Counted from the stretch's first letter, positions 35,760 through 45,093 are shown. The stretch is 64,000 bases of DNA from Williamwhitmania taraxaci (GCF_900096565.1 NZ_FMYP01000002.1:49366-113365); one strand, 5' to 3'. Notes: generated from the sequence alone by a model not told the origin. Translations and numbers: made by a program.

Positions 35760-36725
35760 TTATTTACTGTCTTTTTTGCCAAAAACAGAGAAATTAACGT
35801 ATCTCTTTGGATTCTTATTGATGTCTTTTAAGAGTAAATCTAGGTGTTTTGCTGCGCTATCGAGGTTATTGTAGAGGCTATCATTTTTTATAAGGAGGCC
35901 TAGCGAGCCCTCTCCATTCGATATTTTCGAGATTACCCCATTGAAACTCCTGAGTGCATTATTTGTCTCTGTAATTGTGCTGGAAAAGCTTGTTTTTGCA
36001 AGAGTATCAGAGATTGCGGAGAAGTTGTTTATTATGTTTGAGAGTTGGGCATTTTTGTTCTTAAGGTTACTGCTTATACTTTCAGCGTTAATAATTATCC
36101 GTTCTACTTTTCCCTGTTGATTGCGAAGGATCGTATCGATGGTACCGGTGGCACTCTCCAGGTTATCCATAGTTAGTTTTATGTTGGAAATACTCATTTC
36201 GAGATTTTTCCTTGATTTTTCGTTGAAAATAAGCTTGATCATCTCAATGGCCTCTTGCATATCGGCCATAAGGTCTTCTGCTTTTTTCTTGAGGGGAAGC
36301 ACTTGTAGGCTTACCTGCTCTTTTAAGTCTCCTTCGATTGAGGTGATAAGGGTATCGCCTGGGTGCAAGATATTTGGTAGCAATGAGGGAACAAGCCTAA
36401 TTGCTTTGGAACCCATTAAATCGGAACTGTAAATCTGGGCTATTGTTTCTACCGGGAGGTTTACCTCTTTATCGAGGGAGAACTGGACAAGTAGTGACGT
36501 TGGTTGTTGGTCGCGCAAACTAATCTTTTCCACAGTACCCACGCGATACCCATTAAGAAATACTGGTGCAGTTTCTTGTAAACCATCAATTCGTTGATAA
36601 ACGCCATAGTAGACTCGCGCGCTTTGAAATAATTGACGCCCCTTTAGGAAGTTTAGTCCCCAAACGAGGGCTCCTATCATTACCACGGCAAATAGGCCTA
36701 TTTTAATCTCTTTAGCAATCTTCAT
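35760..36725 (-). CDS. MCE/MlaD-type lipid transport protein
   Basis: 321 residues from the ATG at 36725; an in-frame ATG at 36794 adds 23 residues before a typical MKIAKEIKIGLFAVVMIGALVW anchor. One membrane helix (about 8-26) is followed by an MCE domain (about 35-115) with FLNGYRVGTVEKI and DLMGSKAIRLVP. A long helical coiled region follows to residue 310. MlaD-type proteins form periplasmic lipid channels fed by an ABC transporter (MlaE/MlaF). Those partner genes are not here. Confidence 0.87.
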   Translation of the reverse strand: MKIAKEIKIGLFAVVMIGALVWGLNFLKGRQLFQSARVYYGVYQRIDGLQETAPVFLNGYRVGTVEKISLRDQQPTSLLVQFSLDKEVNLPVETIAQIYSSDLMGSKAIRLVPSLLPNILHPGDTLITSIEGDLKEQVSLQVLPLKKKAEDLMADMQEAIEMIKLIFNEKSRKNLEMSISNIKLTMDNLESATGTIDTILRNQQGKVERIIINAESISSNLKNKNAQLSNIINNFSAISDTLAKTSFSSTITETNNALRSFNGVISKISNGEGSLGLLIKNDSLYNNLDSAAKHLDLLLKDINKNPKRYVNFSVFGKKDSK

Positions 36726-36809
36726 TGGTTTTCTTGTTAGTTTAACTTTGATGCTTTGATTCGTGTATTTGCCCTTTTCAGTGGTGATATACATTCAGGT
36801 GTGAGCGCA

Positions 36810-37940
36810 TTAGTTCGTAGCCTGCTTAATGGCAATATCAAGAGGGATTTGATTCCCATTCTTAACTGCAATTACGAAGGAGTTGGGGAATTGTTTTTTC
36901 ACTTCAACTATCAACGAAAGGATCTCCTTGTAAGTGCTTTTGTTTCCTACCGTGTATTTATATACGTTTCCTGCCTTTAGGATGGATACATTGTTATATG
37001 TTTTAAAGTCGGCAGCATTTGGTTTCAGCAGCCGAGAGGTGGCGAAGATTTGAATTTGGAACCGCAAACAGCTGTCGGGAATGATTGCAGTTTCCGGTTT
37101 TGCCTCTTCTGCATTTTGCTGTTTCGTAACAAAACGGCTAGTTTGCTCTTTTTGAACTCTATAACTTTTGAATGCATTAAAAATGGCCGACGCCAACACA
37201 TTATGGCCTTCATCGGAGCGGAGGAATTTTTCCTCTTCAGGATTGGATAAAAAGCCAAGTTCTATCAGAACTGAGGGCATAGAGGTTTTCCAGAGTACCA
37301 AGAATCCAGCTTGTCTTACTCCTCTATCCTTGCGCTGGGCATTATCGGAGAAGGTTTTCTGAATTAAGGCTGCAAAATCGGAACTCTGATCCAAGTATGC
37401 ATTTTGCATCAGCGAAAAAATAATAAACGATTCAGCCGAGTTCGGATCATATCCTTCATATTTTGAAGTATAGTCTTTCTCATAGGTGATTACCGCATTT
37501 TCGCGCATAGCCACATCAAGGTTACTGACAGACTTACTTAGTCCCATAATATAGGTTTCTGCTCCCGTAGGTTTCGAACTGGGATTTGCGTTTACGTGAA
37601 TGGAAATGAATAGGTCTGCTTCTGCCTTATTTGCTATTTGCGTCCGTTCGTCAAGCGGAACAAAGATGTCCGTTTGACGAGTGTAAATGACCTCAACATC
37701 AGGGCAATTCGTTTCAATGAGCTTGCCGAGCTTGAGTGCCACTGCTAGGGTGACATTTTTTTCTTGTAGATTTTTGCTTGTAGCTCCTGGATCATGACCA
37801 CCATGACCAGCGTCTATAACTACCTTGCTTAATCGATAGTTCGATACATAGTCTTGGCCGTTTCCGTTCAAGAAGAGCATTAATCCAGCTACAAGCAGCC
37901 AGTAAGTTTTGACTTTATAACTTTTTTTAAGGGATACCAT
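36810..37940 (-). CDS. N-acetylmuramoyl-L-alanine amidase with C-terminal SPOR-like domain
   Basis: 376 residues from the ATG at 37940; an in-frame ATG at 37997 is possible but leaves almost no leader. A signal peptide (about 10-29) is followed by an Amidase_3 domain: VIDAGHGGHDPGA (His), ISIHVNAN (His) and VLIELGFLSNPEEE (catalytic Glu). A linker separates it from the C-terminal about 80 residues (RFQIQIFATSR and later), which resemble SPOR peptidoglycan binding. It cuts the bond between MurNAc and L-Ala in septal or recycling wall. Confidence 0.9.
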   Translation of the reverse strand: MVSLKKSYKVKTYWLLVAGLMLFLNGNGQDYVSNYRLSKVVIDAGHGGHDPGATSKNLQEKNVTLAVALKLGKLIETNCPDVEVIYTRQTDIFVPLDERTQIANKAEADLFISIHVNANPSSKPTGAETYIMGLSKSVSNLDVAMRENAVITYEKDYTSKYEGYDPNSAESFIIFSLMQNAYLDQSSDFAALIQKTFSDNAQRKDRGVRQAGFLVLWKTSMPSVLIELGFLSNPEEEKFLRSDEGHNVLASAIFNAFKSYRVQKEQTSRFVTKQQNAEEAKPETAIIPDSCLRFQIQIFATSRLLKPNAADFKTYNNVSILKAGNVYKYTVGNKSTYKEILSLIVEVKKQFPNSFVIAVKNGNQIPLDIAIKQATN

Positions 37941-38003
37941 TCTATATTCTGCGGTTGAATTGTATTTTTTAGCTAGTTTTGAACCTTCATTTGGCATTTC
38001 TAA

Positions 38004-40643
38004 ATGCTACACAAAAATAGCACGAATATTTTTATCGTTCCTTCATTAATAAACGATTTTCGATTGAAAAGGCTTTTTTGCTACATAATTGTTGGCTTTT
38101 GCATAATTTATAGCCTGCAAGCAAGAGTTTATGCTCAAGAAAAACTCAACAGTAACCTTTCTACTGTTGACAGTACCGCCAAGGATACCCTCACTCAAAA
38201 GAGTAAACCCCTTATTGAAGATCCGGTTAAGTCTACGGCTGTAGATTCAATTCTCTACTCTCTTGATAATAAAAAGGTCTTTCTTTACGGAGACGCTAAG
38301 GTGAATTATCAGAATCTTGAGTTATCGGCCTCTCGCATTGAGTTTAATATGGAGACCAAAGAGGCATTTGCTTACGGTTTACCCGACAGTACAGGAAAAA
38401 TCGTTGGAAAACCTGTTTTCAAGGAGGGGAGTGAATCGTTCAACATGGATTCCATTCGGTACAATTTTGATTCCAAAAAGGCAAAAATTTATGGTGTAAT
38501 TAGTAAGCAAGGGGAGGGCTTTCTGCATAGTGAGATGACAAAAAAAATGCCCGATAATACCGTAAACGTTATTGGTGGCAAGTATACTACCTGCGATGCG
38601 GAGCATCCTCACTTCTACATTGCTCTTACTAAGGCTAAAATAATTCCAAATAAGCAAATTATTACTGGTCCTGCCTACTTAGTTATTGAAGACGTGCCTA
38701 TGCCCATTGGAATTCCGTTTGGTTTTTTCCCCAATAGAAAGGGCCGACACTCTGGAATTTTAATCCCACGCTATGGTGAAGAGAATAACCGTGGTTTTTT
38801 TCTGCAACAGGGTGGATACTATTTTGGCATGAGCGAATTTTTTGACCTGGCCCTTACTGGTAGTATTTACTCTTTTGGCGGATGGGATTTGAATGCGAGG
38901 TCGGCATATAAGATTCGCTATAAATACTCGGGTTCATTCGACCTCTCTGGTGTTAAACTTGTTGTTGGAAGCAAAGGCGATTCCGATTACATGAGCACCG
39001 GAACATATAGCATACGTTGGACACATACTCAGGATGCTAAGTTTAAGCCAAACTCAAGCTTTAATGCCAGCGTAAACTTTACCACTTCAAAGTATAATAC
39101 CTACGCCAGCTATAATCCATCTGCTTATTTAAATAACACAATTAGTTCCAGTATAGCATATCAACGAGTTTTTGTGGGAACTCCTTTCAGTTTGACGGTT
39201 AACGCTAGTCATAGCCAGAATACAAGAGACGAGTCTGTAACTATTTCTTTTCCTACAGTTACCTTTAATATGGCATCTATTTATCCGTTTCGTTCAAAGA
39301 ATTTTGCTGGAAAACCAAATGTTTTCCAGAAGATTGGGGTGTCCTATAGCACAAACCTTCAAAACCAGTATACAACCAAGGAGGAGATGCTTTTTAAAGG
39401 TAATTGGGAGCAAAATATGAAAAATGGAATGGTTCATAGAGTGCCAGTTTCTACTTCGTTTTCTTTGCTAAAGTATCTTACAATTACGCCTAGTCTTTCA
39501 ATGGCCGATTATTGGTATACCGAGACTATACGGAAGTCCTATAATGAAACTAGCAAATTGATCGAAGTTGATACCGTTCCTGGTTTCAAGAGGGGTATGG
39601 AATACAGCTATTCTGCCGGGATGTCAACTAAGATCTATGGAACGTTTATGTTTGCCTCAAAATCGAAAGTACAGGCTATTCGTCATTTAATGACGCCATC
39701 CGTTTCATTCTCCTATAAGCCAGACTTTTCTACTCCAGGGTGGGGATACTATGGGCAGGTCCAAGATTCAACGGGGAAAATTCAAACGTATTCTATCTTT
39801 CAGAATGGAATATTAGGCGGTCCTTCGGCGAATAGATCTGGAGCTATCGGCTTTTCGCTTGATAATATTCTTGAGATGAAGATTAAAAGCGATAAGGATT
39901 CAACCCAGAAGACGCGAAAGATAAAGATATTTGATAATTTAAGGTTTTCATCGTCCTATAACCTTTTGGCTGATTCCATGAAATTGGCTCCCATTAACTT
40001 CTCGGGACGTATATCTCTTACAAAGGAGTTTGCCCTGAACTTTGGAGGGCTGATTAATCCCTATGCCTTGACAGAAAAAGGTGCCGTGATTGATCAATGG
40101 CAATATCGAAAGAACAGGTCTCTCGGCCGATTGACCAATTTCACCACATCATTTAGCCTCGCCTTTCAGAGTAAAACGGGGAAAGGTAGCGGCCAAAATC
40201 AGGGTCAGGTAGGAGTACCTCCCGTAATTGAGTCATTTCAGCAACAGTATGGCGAAAACAATAATCAATATGGCCAGCTACAATCGGCCTATACTGATTT
40301 TGATGTTCCGTGGAATATTAGCCTTAATTATAACTTGAATTACTCCAAACCACAATTTCAGTCTACTATAAATCAGACTGTAAACTTTTCAGGAGGACTT
40401 AGCCTAACCCCGAAGTGGAAGTTGAGTTTCTCTTCGGGATGGGATTTTAAAACCAACCAGCTTACCTATACCAATATGGGTATCAATCGAGATCTTCACT
40501 GTTGGGAAATGTCATTCAATTGGATTCCTATGGGGCCTCGGCAGAGCTATAGCTTCCGAATCAATGTAAAATCGGGTATGCTTAGGGATTTAAAGTACGA
40601 TAAGCGAAAGACCTGGAGCGATAACATCGATCAACGCTTTTAG
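38004..40643 (+). CDS. LptD-like outer-membrane LPS assembly protein
   Basis: 879 residues. A hydrophobic leader (about 22-43) is followed by an OstA/LptD N-terminal beta domain (VFLYGDAKVNYQNLELSASRIEFN, about 90-220). The C-terminal part is rich in alternating aromatic/polar strands, as in a beta-barrel; it includes VPMPIGIPFGFFPNRKGRHSGILIPRYGE, the LptD plug-barrel junction motif. This family inserts LPS into the outer leaflet. Divergent from the amidase, so both may share an envelope control region. Confidence 0.88.
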   Translation: MLHKNSTNIFIVPSLINDFRLKRLFCYIIVGFCIIYSLQARVYAQEKLNSNLSTVDSTAKDTLTQKSKPLIEDPVKSTAVDSILYSLDNKKVFLYGDAKVNYQNLELSASRIEFNMETKEAFAYGLPDSTGKIVGKPVFKEGSESFNMDSIRYNFDSKKAKIYGVISKQGEGFLHSEMTKKMPDNTVNVIGGKYTTCDAEHPHFYIALTKAKIIPNKQIITGPAYLVIEDVPMPIGIPFGFFPNRKGRHSGILIPRYGEENNRGFFLQQGGYYFGMSEFFDLALTGSIYSFGGWDLNARSAYKIRYKYSGSFDLSGVKLVVGSKGDSDYMSTGTYSIRWTHTQDAKFKPNSSFNASVNFTTSKYNTYASYNPSAYLNNTISSSIAYQRVFVGTPFSLTVNASHSQNTRDESVTISFPTVTFNMASIYPFRSKNFAGKPNVFQKIGVSYSTNLQNQYTTKEEMLFKGNWEQNMKNGMVHRVPVSTSFSLLKYLTITPSLSMADYWYTETIRKSYNETSKLIEVDTVPGFKRGMEYSYSAGMSTKIYGTFMFASKSKVQAIRHLMTPSVSFSYKPDFSTPGWGYYGQVQDSTGKIQTYSIFQNGILGGPSANRSGAIGFSLDNILEMKIKSDKDSTQKTRKIKIFDNLRFSSSYNLLADSMKLAPINFSGRISLTKEFALNFGGLINPYALTEKGAVIDQWQYRKNRSLGRLTNFTTSFSLAFQSKTGKGSGQNQGQVGVPPVIESFQQQYGENNNQYGQLQSAYTDFDVPWNISLNYNLNYSKPQFQSTINQTVNFSGGLSLTPKWKLSFSSGWDFKTNQLTYTNMGINRDLHCWEMSFNWIPMGPRQSYSFRINVKSGMLRDLKYDKRKTWSDNIDQRF
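38012..38019 (-). promoter_or_regulatory. -7 box for the amidase, inside the lptD start
   Basis: Minus-strand TATTTTTG, a TAnnTTTG match lying in the first codons of the LptD-like gene. It supports the amidase start at 37940 rather than 37997. Confidence 0.4.
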
Positions 40644-40664
40644 TCTTCGGTCGAGAGTATACAC

Positions 40665-40690
40665 AAAAACGCCCTATTCTGGGCGTTTTT
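40665..40690. terminator. Bidirectional terminator, LptD-like / PabA-like
   Basis: AAAAACGCCC pairs with GGGCGTTTTT across a 6-base loop. It lies 21 bases past the LptD-like stop and 5 bases from the convergent gene's stop. Confidence 0.85.
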
Positions 40691-40695
40691 GTTTT

Positions 40696-41262
40696 CTAGC
40701 AAAGTTTTACCCAATTGCTGATTATTGTTTTGCCTTGTGGGGTTAGTATCGATTCTGGATGGAATTGAACGCCTCTGATGTTATACACTTTGTGCTTTAT
40801 TGCCATTACAAGGCCGTTGTCAACAGCTGTGGCAAATAGATCGTCAGAGATCAATGGGTAAGGAATTGCCCACGAATGGTATCGAGCACTTTCGAAACTG
40901 TTAGACAAACCATGAAACAGGGAGTCATTTGGCATGGTTTGAATCGTTGGTCGGCTAACACCATGCACAACCGTTTCTAAGTTGACTAATGAAGCCCCAA
41001 AATATGCTCCAATAATCTGATGGCCTAAACATACACCAAGAATGGGTTTGGAGGTCTTAAATCGATCTAATAGTTCCGTGATTTTAGGGTATTCGTAAAT
41101 ATGGCCTGGTCCCGGGGAAAAAACAATCCGATCAAACTCAGCAATGCTGTTGCTATCAATATGGGAATAGGGTAGGGTAATTACCTCGTCAACAATTTCT
41201 TCGAGGTAGTGGTGCAGGTTATAGGTAAATGAGTCAAAGCAGTCAATAATTACAATCTTCAT
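40696..41262 (-). CDS. Glutamine amidotransferase, PabA/TrpG type
   Basis: 188 residues of the class I glutamine amidotransferase family. The active-site Cys is in GVCLGHQIIGAYFG, with the His/Glu pair in GVQFHPES; RIVFSPGPG matches the oxyanion loop. It supplies ammonia from glutamine to a PabB or TrpE partner. No partner gene is adjacent, so p-aminobenzoate versus anthranilate use cannot be settled; folate use is somewhat favoured because no trp genes are near. Divergent from ridA. Confidence 0.88.
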   Translation of the reverse strand: MKIVIIDCFDSFTYNLHHYLEEIVDEVITLPYSHIDSNSIAEFDRIVFSPGPGHIYEYPKITELLDRFKTSKPILGVCLGHQIIGAYFGASLVNLETVVHGVSRPTIQTMPNDSLFHGLSNSFESARYHSWAIPYPLISDDLFATAVDNGLVMAIKHKVYNIRGVQFHPESILTPQGKTIISNWVKLC

Positions 41263-41294
41263 TGATGCAAGGTGGATAGTTTTCGTTAATTTTG
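41262..41294 (+). promoter_or_regulatory. Promoter of ridA
   Basis: TTG at 41262-41264 and TAATTTTG at 41287-41294, spaced 22 bases. It overlaps the start codon of the divergent amidotransferase gene. Confidence 0.5.
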
Positions 41295-41340
41295 CAGCAA
41301 ATATAGTTAACGGATAAAGTATAAACTAATCAATAAACCT

Positions 41341-41718
41341 ATGAAACGAATTATTAATACAGATGGTGCTCCCAAGGCCATTGGCCCTTATAGCCAAGCG
41401 GTGGATGCTAATGGAACTCTATACATTTCGGGTCAAATTCCGATTGATCCAAAAACTGGAAAAGTAGTTGATGGTGGAATAAAGGAACAAACGGAGCAAG
41501 TATTTAGGAACATTGGGGCTATTCTAGCTGCGGCAGGTTACAGTTTCGACGATGTGGTGAAGTCAACGGTATTGCTTAGCGATATGGATAATTTTACCCC
41601 AATGAATGAAGTATATGGCACTATTTATAAAAAGGAAATGCCAGCAAGGGCTGCATATGGAGTAGTACGTCTTCCTCTTGGTGTTCTTGTCGAAATTGAG
41701 ACAATTGCAGTGAAGTAG
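41341..41718 (+). CDS. ridA: RidA-family enamine/imine deaminase
   Basis: 125 residues, typical of RidA. Motifs: AIGPYSQAV near the start, LYISGQIP, and the substrate-binding Arg in [15 protein letters not shown], which contacts the carboxylate, with Glu in the final EIETIAVK. It hydrolyses reactive enamines from PLP enzymes such as threonine dehydratase. Convergent with rplI, with a strong shared terminator. Confidence 0.93.
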   Translation: MKRIINTDGAPKAIGPYSQAVDANGTLYISGQIPIDPKTGKVVDGGIKEQTEQVFRNIGAILAAAGYSFDDVVKSTVLLSDMDNFTPMNEVYGTIYKKEMPARAAYGVVRLPLGVLVEIETIAVK

Positions 41719-41734
41719 AGAGCACTCTAAAATA

Positions 41735-41762
41735 AAAAAAGCTGCCCGAGGGCAGCTTTTTT
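41735..41762. terminator. Bidirectional terminator, ridA / rplI
   Basis: GCTGCC pairs with GGCAGC around CGAG, flanked by A6 and T6, so it works both ways; it ends the rpsF-rpsR-rplI operon. Confidence 0.9.
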
Positions 41763-41781
41763 AGTATTTAACCATTTGAAA

Positions 41782-42228
41782 TTATTCTGTGATAACTTCA
41801 ATTTGGATTTCGATTTTAACTTCTCTGTGAAGTTTGATGGTTGCAGTATATGTTCCAATTTCCTTGATTTGGTCAACTGGAAGCATAATTTGCTTACGAT
41901 CAATTGTAATTCCTTTTTCTTCAAGAGCTTCAGCAATTTGAAGAGTGTTGATCGAACCATAAATTTTGCCAGTGGTGCTAGTCTTGGTTGAGATTTTTAA
42001 ACTAATGCCTTCGATTGTTTTAGCAACTACGAGTGCATCATTCTTAATTTTCTCTTCCTTGTGAGCTCTTTGGCGAAGGTTCTCAGCGTGCACTTTCTTT
42101 GCAGAAACAGAAGCGAAAGAAGCGTATCCTTGAGGAATAAGAAAGTTATTAGCATAACCATCCTTAACCTTAATAATATCGTCCTTCTGCCCTAGGTTGA
42201 GCACATCTTGCTTTAATATTACTTCCAT
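41782..42228 (-). CDS. rplI: 50S ribosomal protein L9
   Basis: 148 residues, the common length. N-terminal MEVILKQDVLNLGQKDD and DGYANNFLIPQG bind 23S rRNA; a central helix links to the C-terminal domain. It follows rpsR by 19 bases in the conserved rpsF-rpsR-rplI operon. Confidence 0.97.
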   Translation of the reverse strand: MEVILKQDVLNLGQKDDIIKVKDGYANNFLIPQGYASFASVSAKKVHAENLRQRAHKEEKIKNDALVVAKTIEGISLKISTKTSTTGKIYGSINTLQIAEALEEKGITIDRKQIMLPVDQIKEIGTYTATIKLHREVKIEIQIEVITE

Positions 42229-42247
42229 GGTAGTTCCTCCAATTTTA

Positions 42248-42517
42248 TTATTTCAACAAATCGGTTACGAATGGCAGTATCGCCAAGTGACGAGCCCTTT
42301 TCACCGACTGAGCAACCTTACGTTGGTATTTCAGAGAGGTTCCTGTAAGGCGACGAGGAAGAATTCTTCCTTGCTCGTTTAGAAATTTCTTAAGAAATTC
42401 AGGATCTTTGTAGTCAACGTACTTAATCTTGTTTTTCTTAAAACGGCAATACTTCTTCTTCTTAACTTCTACCGTGGGGGGGGTAAGATATCTGATTTCT
42501 GAACTGTTCGTACTCAT
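42248..42517 (-). CDS. rpsR: 30S ribosomal protein S18
   Basis: 89 residues. [20 protein letters not shown] and [19 protein letters not shown] are the family hallmarks. It forms a heterodimer with S6 on the 30S platform. An 8-base C run on the coding strand (42476-42483) encodes the PP of RYLTPPTV. It follows rpsF by 3 bases. Confidence 0.96.
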   Translation of the reverse strand: MSTNSSEIRYLTPPTVEVKKKKYCRFKKNKIKYVDYKDPEFLKKFLNEQGRILPRRLTGTSLKYQRKVAQSVKRARHLAILPFVTDLLK

Positions 42518-42520
42518 GGC

Positions 42521-42871
42521 TTATTCCTCCAACTTTTTTTCCTGTTTGTTCGCACGTTTCTTAATACTGTACTCCACTGCATACTTATCCATTCTAAACG
42601 TAAGAAAACGGATAATACGCTCGTCGCGACGATACTGAGTTTCTAGTGTATTAATGAGCTCACCAGGAGCTTTGAACTCAATCAGGTGGTAAAACCCGGT
42701 TGATTTCTTTTGGATAGGGTAAGCTAACTTTCGGAGACCCCAGTCCTCCTCATGCACTAATTCCCCACCGTTCTCGGTGATAACACCGCGGAATTTGTTC
42801 ACCAACTCCTTAAATTGCGCTTCGGAAAGCACTGGAGTGGCAATGAAAACGGTTTCATACTGGTTTAACAT
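42521..42871 (-). CDS. rpsF: 30S ribosomal protein S6
   Basis: 116 residues with the ferredoxin-like S6 fold: [15 protein letters not shown] at the start and [21 protein letters not shown] in the middle. The tail is Lys/Glu-rich. It is the first gene of the operon and has a matched -33/-7 promoter at 42908-42938. Confidence 0.96.
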   Translation of the reverse strand: MLNQYETVFIATPVLSEAQFKELVNKFRGVITENGGELVHEEDWGLRKLAYPIQKKSTGFYHLIEFKAPGELINTLETQYRRDERIIRFLTFRMDKYAVEYSIKKRANKQEKKLEE

Positions 42872-42907
42872 AGCTATTTAGCGATTAAATGATTAAATAA
42901 CAGCGTG

Positions 42908-42938
42908 CAAAAGTAGTTGTTATTATTCTAATTGGCAA
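42908..42938 (-). promoter_or_regulatory. Promoter of the rpsF operon
   Basis: On the minus strand, TTG at 42938-42936 and TACTTTTG at 42915-42908, spaced 20 bases. This closely fits the Bacteroidota promoter. Confidence 0.65.
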
Positions 42939-42956
42939 GTAAGTTTCCCCTTTTTG

Positions 42957-42989
42957 TTTGGGAATGGCTAAATTATTTATCTAGTTTTG
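42957..42989 (+). promoter_or_regulatory. Promoter of the BFD-like ferredoxin
   Basis: TTTG at 42957-42960 and TAGTTTTG at 42982-42989, spaced 21 bases. The start codon is 16 bases further. Confidence 0.65.
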
Positions 42990-43005
42990 AAAAAAAAAAA
43001 CAGGA

Positions 43006-43212
43006 ATGAAGATTTGTTCATGCTATGAAGTATCTAAATCCGAGTTGGTAAAAGCCATACGGAAGCAAATGCTGGAATCGATAGTTGATGTGCAAGTGGT
43101 TACAAAGGCATCAACTGGGTGTGGTCGGTGCAAACCAGTTGTTCTCGAAATTCTGAAAAGGGAGGTTGATAAGCGTTCGGATAAGAATACACAGCTACGC
43201 TTGCCATTCTAA
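43006..43212 (+). CDS. BFD-like [2Fe-2S]-binding protein
   Basis: 68 residues with the bacterioferritin-associated ferredoxin pattern: CSC at 4-6 and CGRC at 39-42 in a helical fold, the CxC...CxxC ligand set for a [2Fe-2S] cluster. BFD delivers electrons that release iron from bacterioferritin; the same domain also appears fused in other enzymes. No bacterioferritin gene is adjacent, so iron release is only one possibility. The stop overlaps the convergent SirB1-like gene by 4 bases. Confidence 0.85.
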   Translation: MKICSCYEVSKSELVKAIRKQMLESIVDVQVVTKASTGCGRCKPVVLEILKREVDKRSDKNTQLRLPF

Positions 43213-44090
43213 TCAATTGAATTAGAATTGAGAATATTGATCAGGCGCAACATCCCATTCAGCTTTTCACTATTTCCAATTTTCTGGTATGAGGCAATAA
43301 TATGCTCGATAAGCCGTGTAATGGTTTGTTTGTTCGTGCAGGGGAGATAGTATTCCTCCTTTTTTTCCATATTCTGCTGCTCAAGGTAGTAATCTATCTC
43401 TTTATAGCTAAGCACTGCTCCTTTATTGTATGGGTTGATGTAGAAAAGTACTTTGCTTTTGCTCGGTGCATCGGAAATAAGTGAGTAAACAGGATCTTTA
43501 TACGCTAGAAGAAAATTTCGAGGTAGATTTACTCCATAAATAGGGAGTTCGAGCATTTGTGCAATTCCTGCATAGATTACGGCTAATGAGTAGGGATTTC
43601 CTTTTCGGGTTTCGAGCACTTGGTGAACAAACGAACTGGGTAGAGTGAATACATTGGTGGAGTGGTTGGTAAAACCATGTACCTCGAATAATACGTAGTT
43701 TAGCACCTTAACTTTTTCAAGTGCTGTAAGATTTTGGTTTAACTCTAGCCAAACATCTTTTTTAATTTTTTCTAATAGTTGTTGGGTGTGGTTTGCATCC
43801 AGTTCAGGGTAGGCTAGTCGGCTAGTCCAGTAAGCCCCATCGAATAGTCTAGGATTTAATGCGTTTGACCAATTATTTAGGCCCTCTTCTGTCGTTTTCT
43901 GCTGTATATCGGCAATTAATTTCTCAATACGGTCTTGTACAAGCGGATTAAGGGAACTATCCCAAGTTTGCTCAAGGAATGGAATAACTTCCTCGCCCTG
44001 AGCAAGAATCTTTTTGGCAACTGGGCCAAAAATTTCTTGCTCAGGATCGTCAAGAAGTGTCATTAAAGCTTTAATCGCCTCGGGGTTCAT
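43209..44090 (-). CDS. SirB1/YchA-like transglutaminase-fold protein
   Basis: 293 residues. The N-terminal 90 residues are helical; the core matches the transglutaminase-like SirB1 domain: FEVHGFTNHSTNVFT, RKGNPYSLAVIYAGIAQML, GVNLPRNFLLAY, and FYINPYNKGAVLSYKEID. The usual catalytic Cys is not evident, as in other SirB1 proteins, so enzymatic activity is doubtful. It follows the nucleoside phosphorylase by 2 bases, forming an operon. Function is not established. Confidence 0.82.
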   Translation of the reverse strand: MNPEAIKALMTLLDDPEQEIFGPVAKKILAQGEEVIPFLEQTWDSSLNPLVQDRIEKLIADIQQKTTEEGLNNWSNALNPRLFDGAYWTSRLAYPELDANHTQQLLEKIKKDVWLELNQNLTALEKVKVLNYVLFEVHGFTNHSTNVFTLPSSFVHQVLETRKGNPYSLAVIYAGIAQMLELPIYGVNLPRNFLLAYKDPVYSLISDAPSKSKVLFYINPYNKGAVLSYKEIDYYLEQQNMEKKEEYYLPCTNKQTITRLIEHIIASYQKIGNSEKLNGMLRLINILNSNSID

Positions 44091-44092
44091 CT

Positions 44093-44968
44093 CTATTTTG
44101 AAACAATACTTTCCAAAACGTTTTCAACAAGTTTTGTTATTGAAGGCTTGTAGTCGTCAAATGCTGTTTTTGTTACTCTATTGGCAATAATTGCACATAT
44201 TGTAACCGCCTGATGGCCTAAAAGCAGAGATAAGCCTGCAATTGCTGAACTTTCCATCTCAAAGTTGGTTATTTTGCGGCCCTTGTATGAGAAACTCTCA
44301 ATTTTTTCGTTGAGTTCTCCATCAGCAAGAGGAAGGCGAAGAACTCTTCCTTGAGGCCCGTAAAAACCAGGTGCAGAGATTGTAATTCCTGAAATGGTGA
44401 ATGCTTTCATCTTTTCGCAAAGAATTGGCGATGCGGCCACAAAATATGGGCTAGGGCACTGCGGGTTCCATGAAGTGAAATCGGTGAATGCTTTCTCCAT
44501 TTCTAAATCGGAAACCTTGTCGCGGTTGGCATAGAAGTTTAGCAAGCCATCAAATCCAATGGACATTTGGGACAGTACAAAAGAGCCTACCGGAATATCG
44601 CCTTGAAGAGCGCCGGAAGTGCCAATGCGGATAAGGTTTAAGCTGGTGTGTTCTTTCTTTACGGTTCTCTCGGTTAGCGAGATGTTGGCCAGGGCATCGA
44701 GTTCATTTACTACGATGTCGATGTTGTCGGTTCCAATTCCAGTAGAAAGAACAGTGATTCGTTTTCCTTTATAATAACCGGTAGTTGAGACGAATTCTCT
44801 ATTGCTTCTGGTACACTCAATTTTTTCGAAGTAGCTAGCCACAAGCTCAACACGTCCTGGATCGCCTACAAGAATTACATCTTTAGCAAGATCTTCTGGA
44901 TGCATGTGAAGGTGGAATACACTTCCATCTTTGTTGATAATCAATTCTGATGGTTCTATTACTCTCAT
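44093..44968 (-). CDS. Nucleoside phosphorylase (PNP/UDP family)
   Basis: 291 residues. Motifs: VILVGDPGRVE (phosphate binding), STGIGTDNIDIVVNELDAL, RIGTSGALQGDIPVGSFVLS and NFEMESSAIAG (ribose-binding Met-Glu). It performs phosphorolysis of a nucleoside to base and ribose-1-phosphate. Similarity is nearest the uridine phosphorylase branch; the exact base is uncertain. It leads an operon with the SirB1-like gene. Confidence 0.87.
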   Translation of the reverse strand: MRVIEPSELIINKDGSVFHLHMHPEDLAKDVILVGDPGRVELVASYFEKIECTRSNREFVSTTGYYKGKRITVLSTGIGTDNIDIVVNELDALANISLTERTVKKEHTSLNLIRIGTSGALQGDIPVGSFVLSQMSIGFDGLLNFYANRDKVSDLEMEKAFTDFTSWNPQCPSPYFVAASPILCEKMKAFTISGITISAPGFYGPQGRVLRLPLADGELNEKIESFSYKGRKITNFEMESSAIAGLSLLLGHQAVTICAIIANRVTKTAFDDYKPSITKLVENVLESIVSK

Positions 44969-45093
44969 ATTTTTGGGTTTAAAACAAGCAGTAAATATAG
45001 TAAAACCATCGCATTATTTTCAAAAATAAAAAAAATTGTAATGAATATTGGGAAAGTGTAAGCGTTTGGTTAATGTGTTTCGATGGTTTGTAT

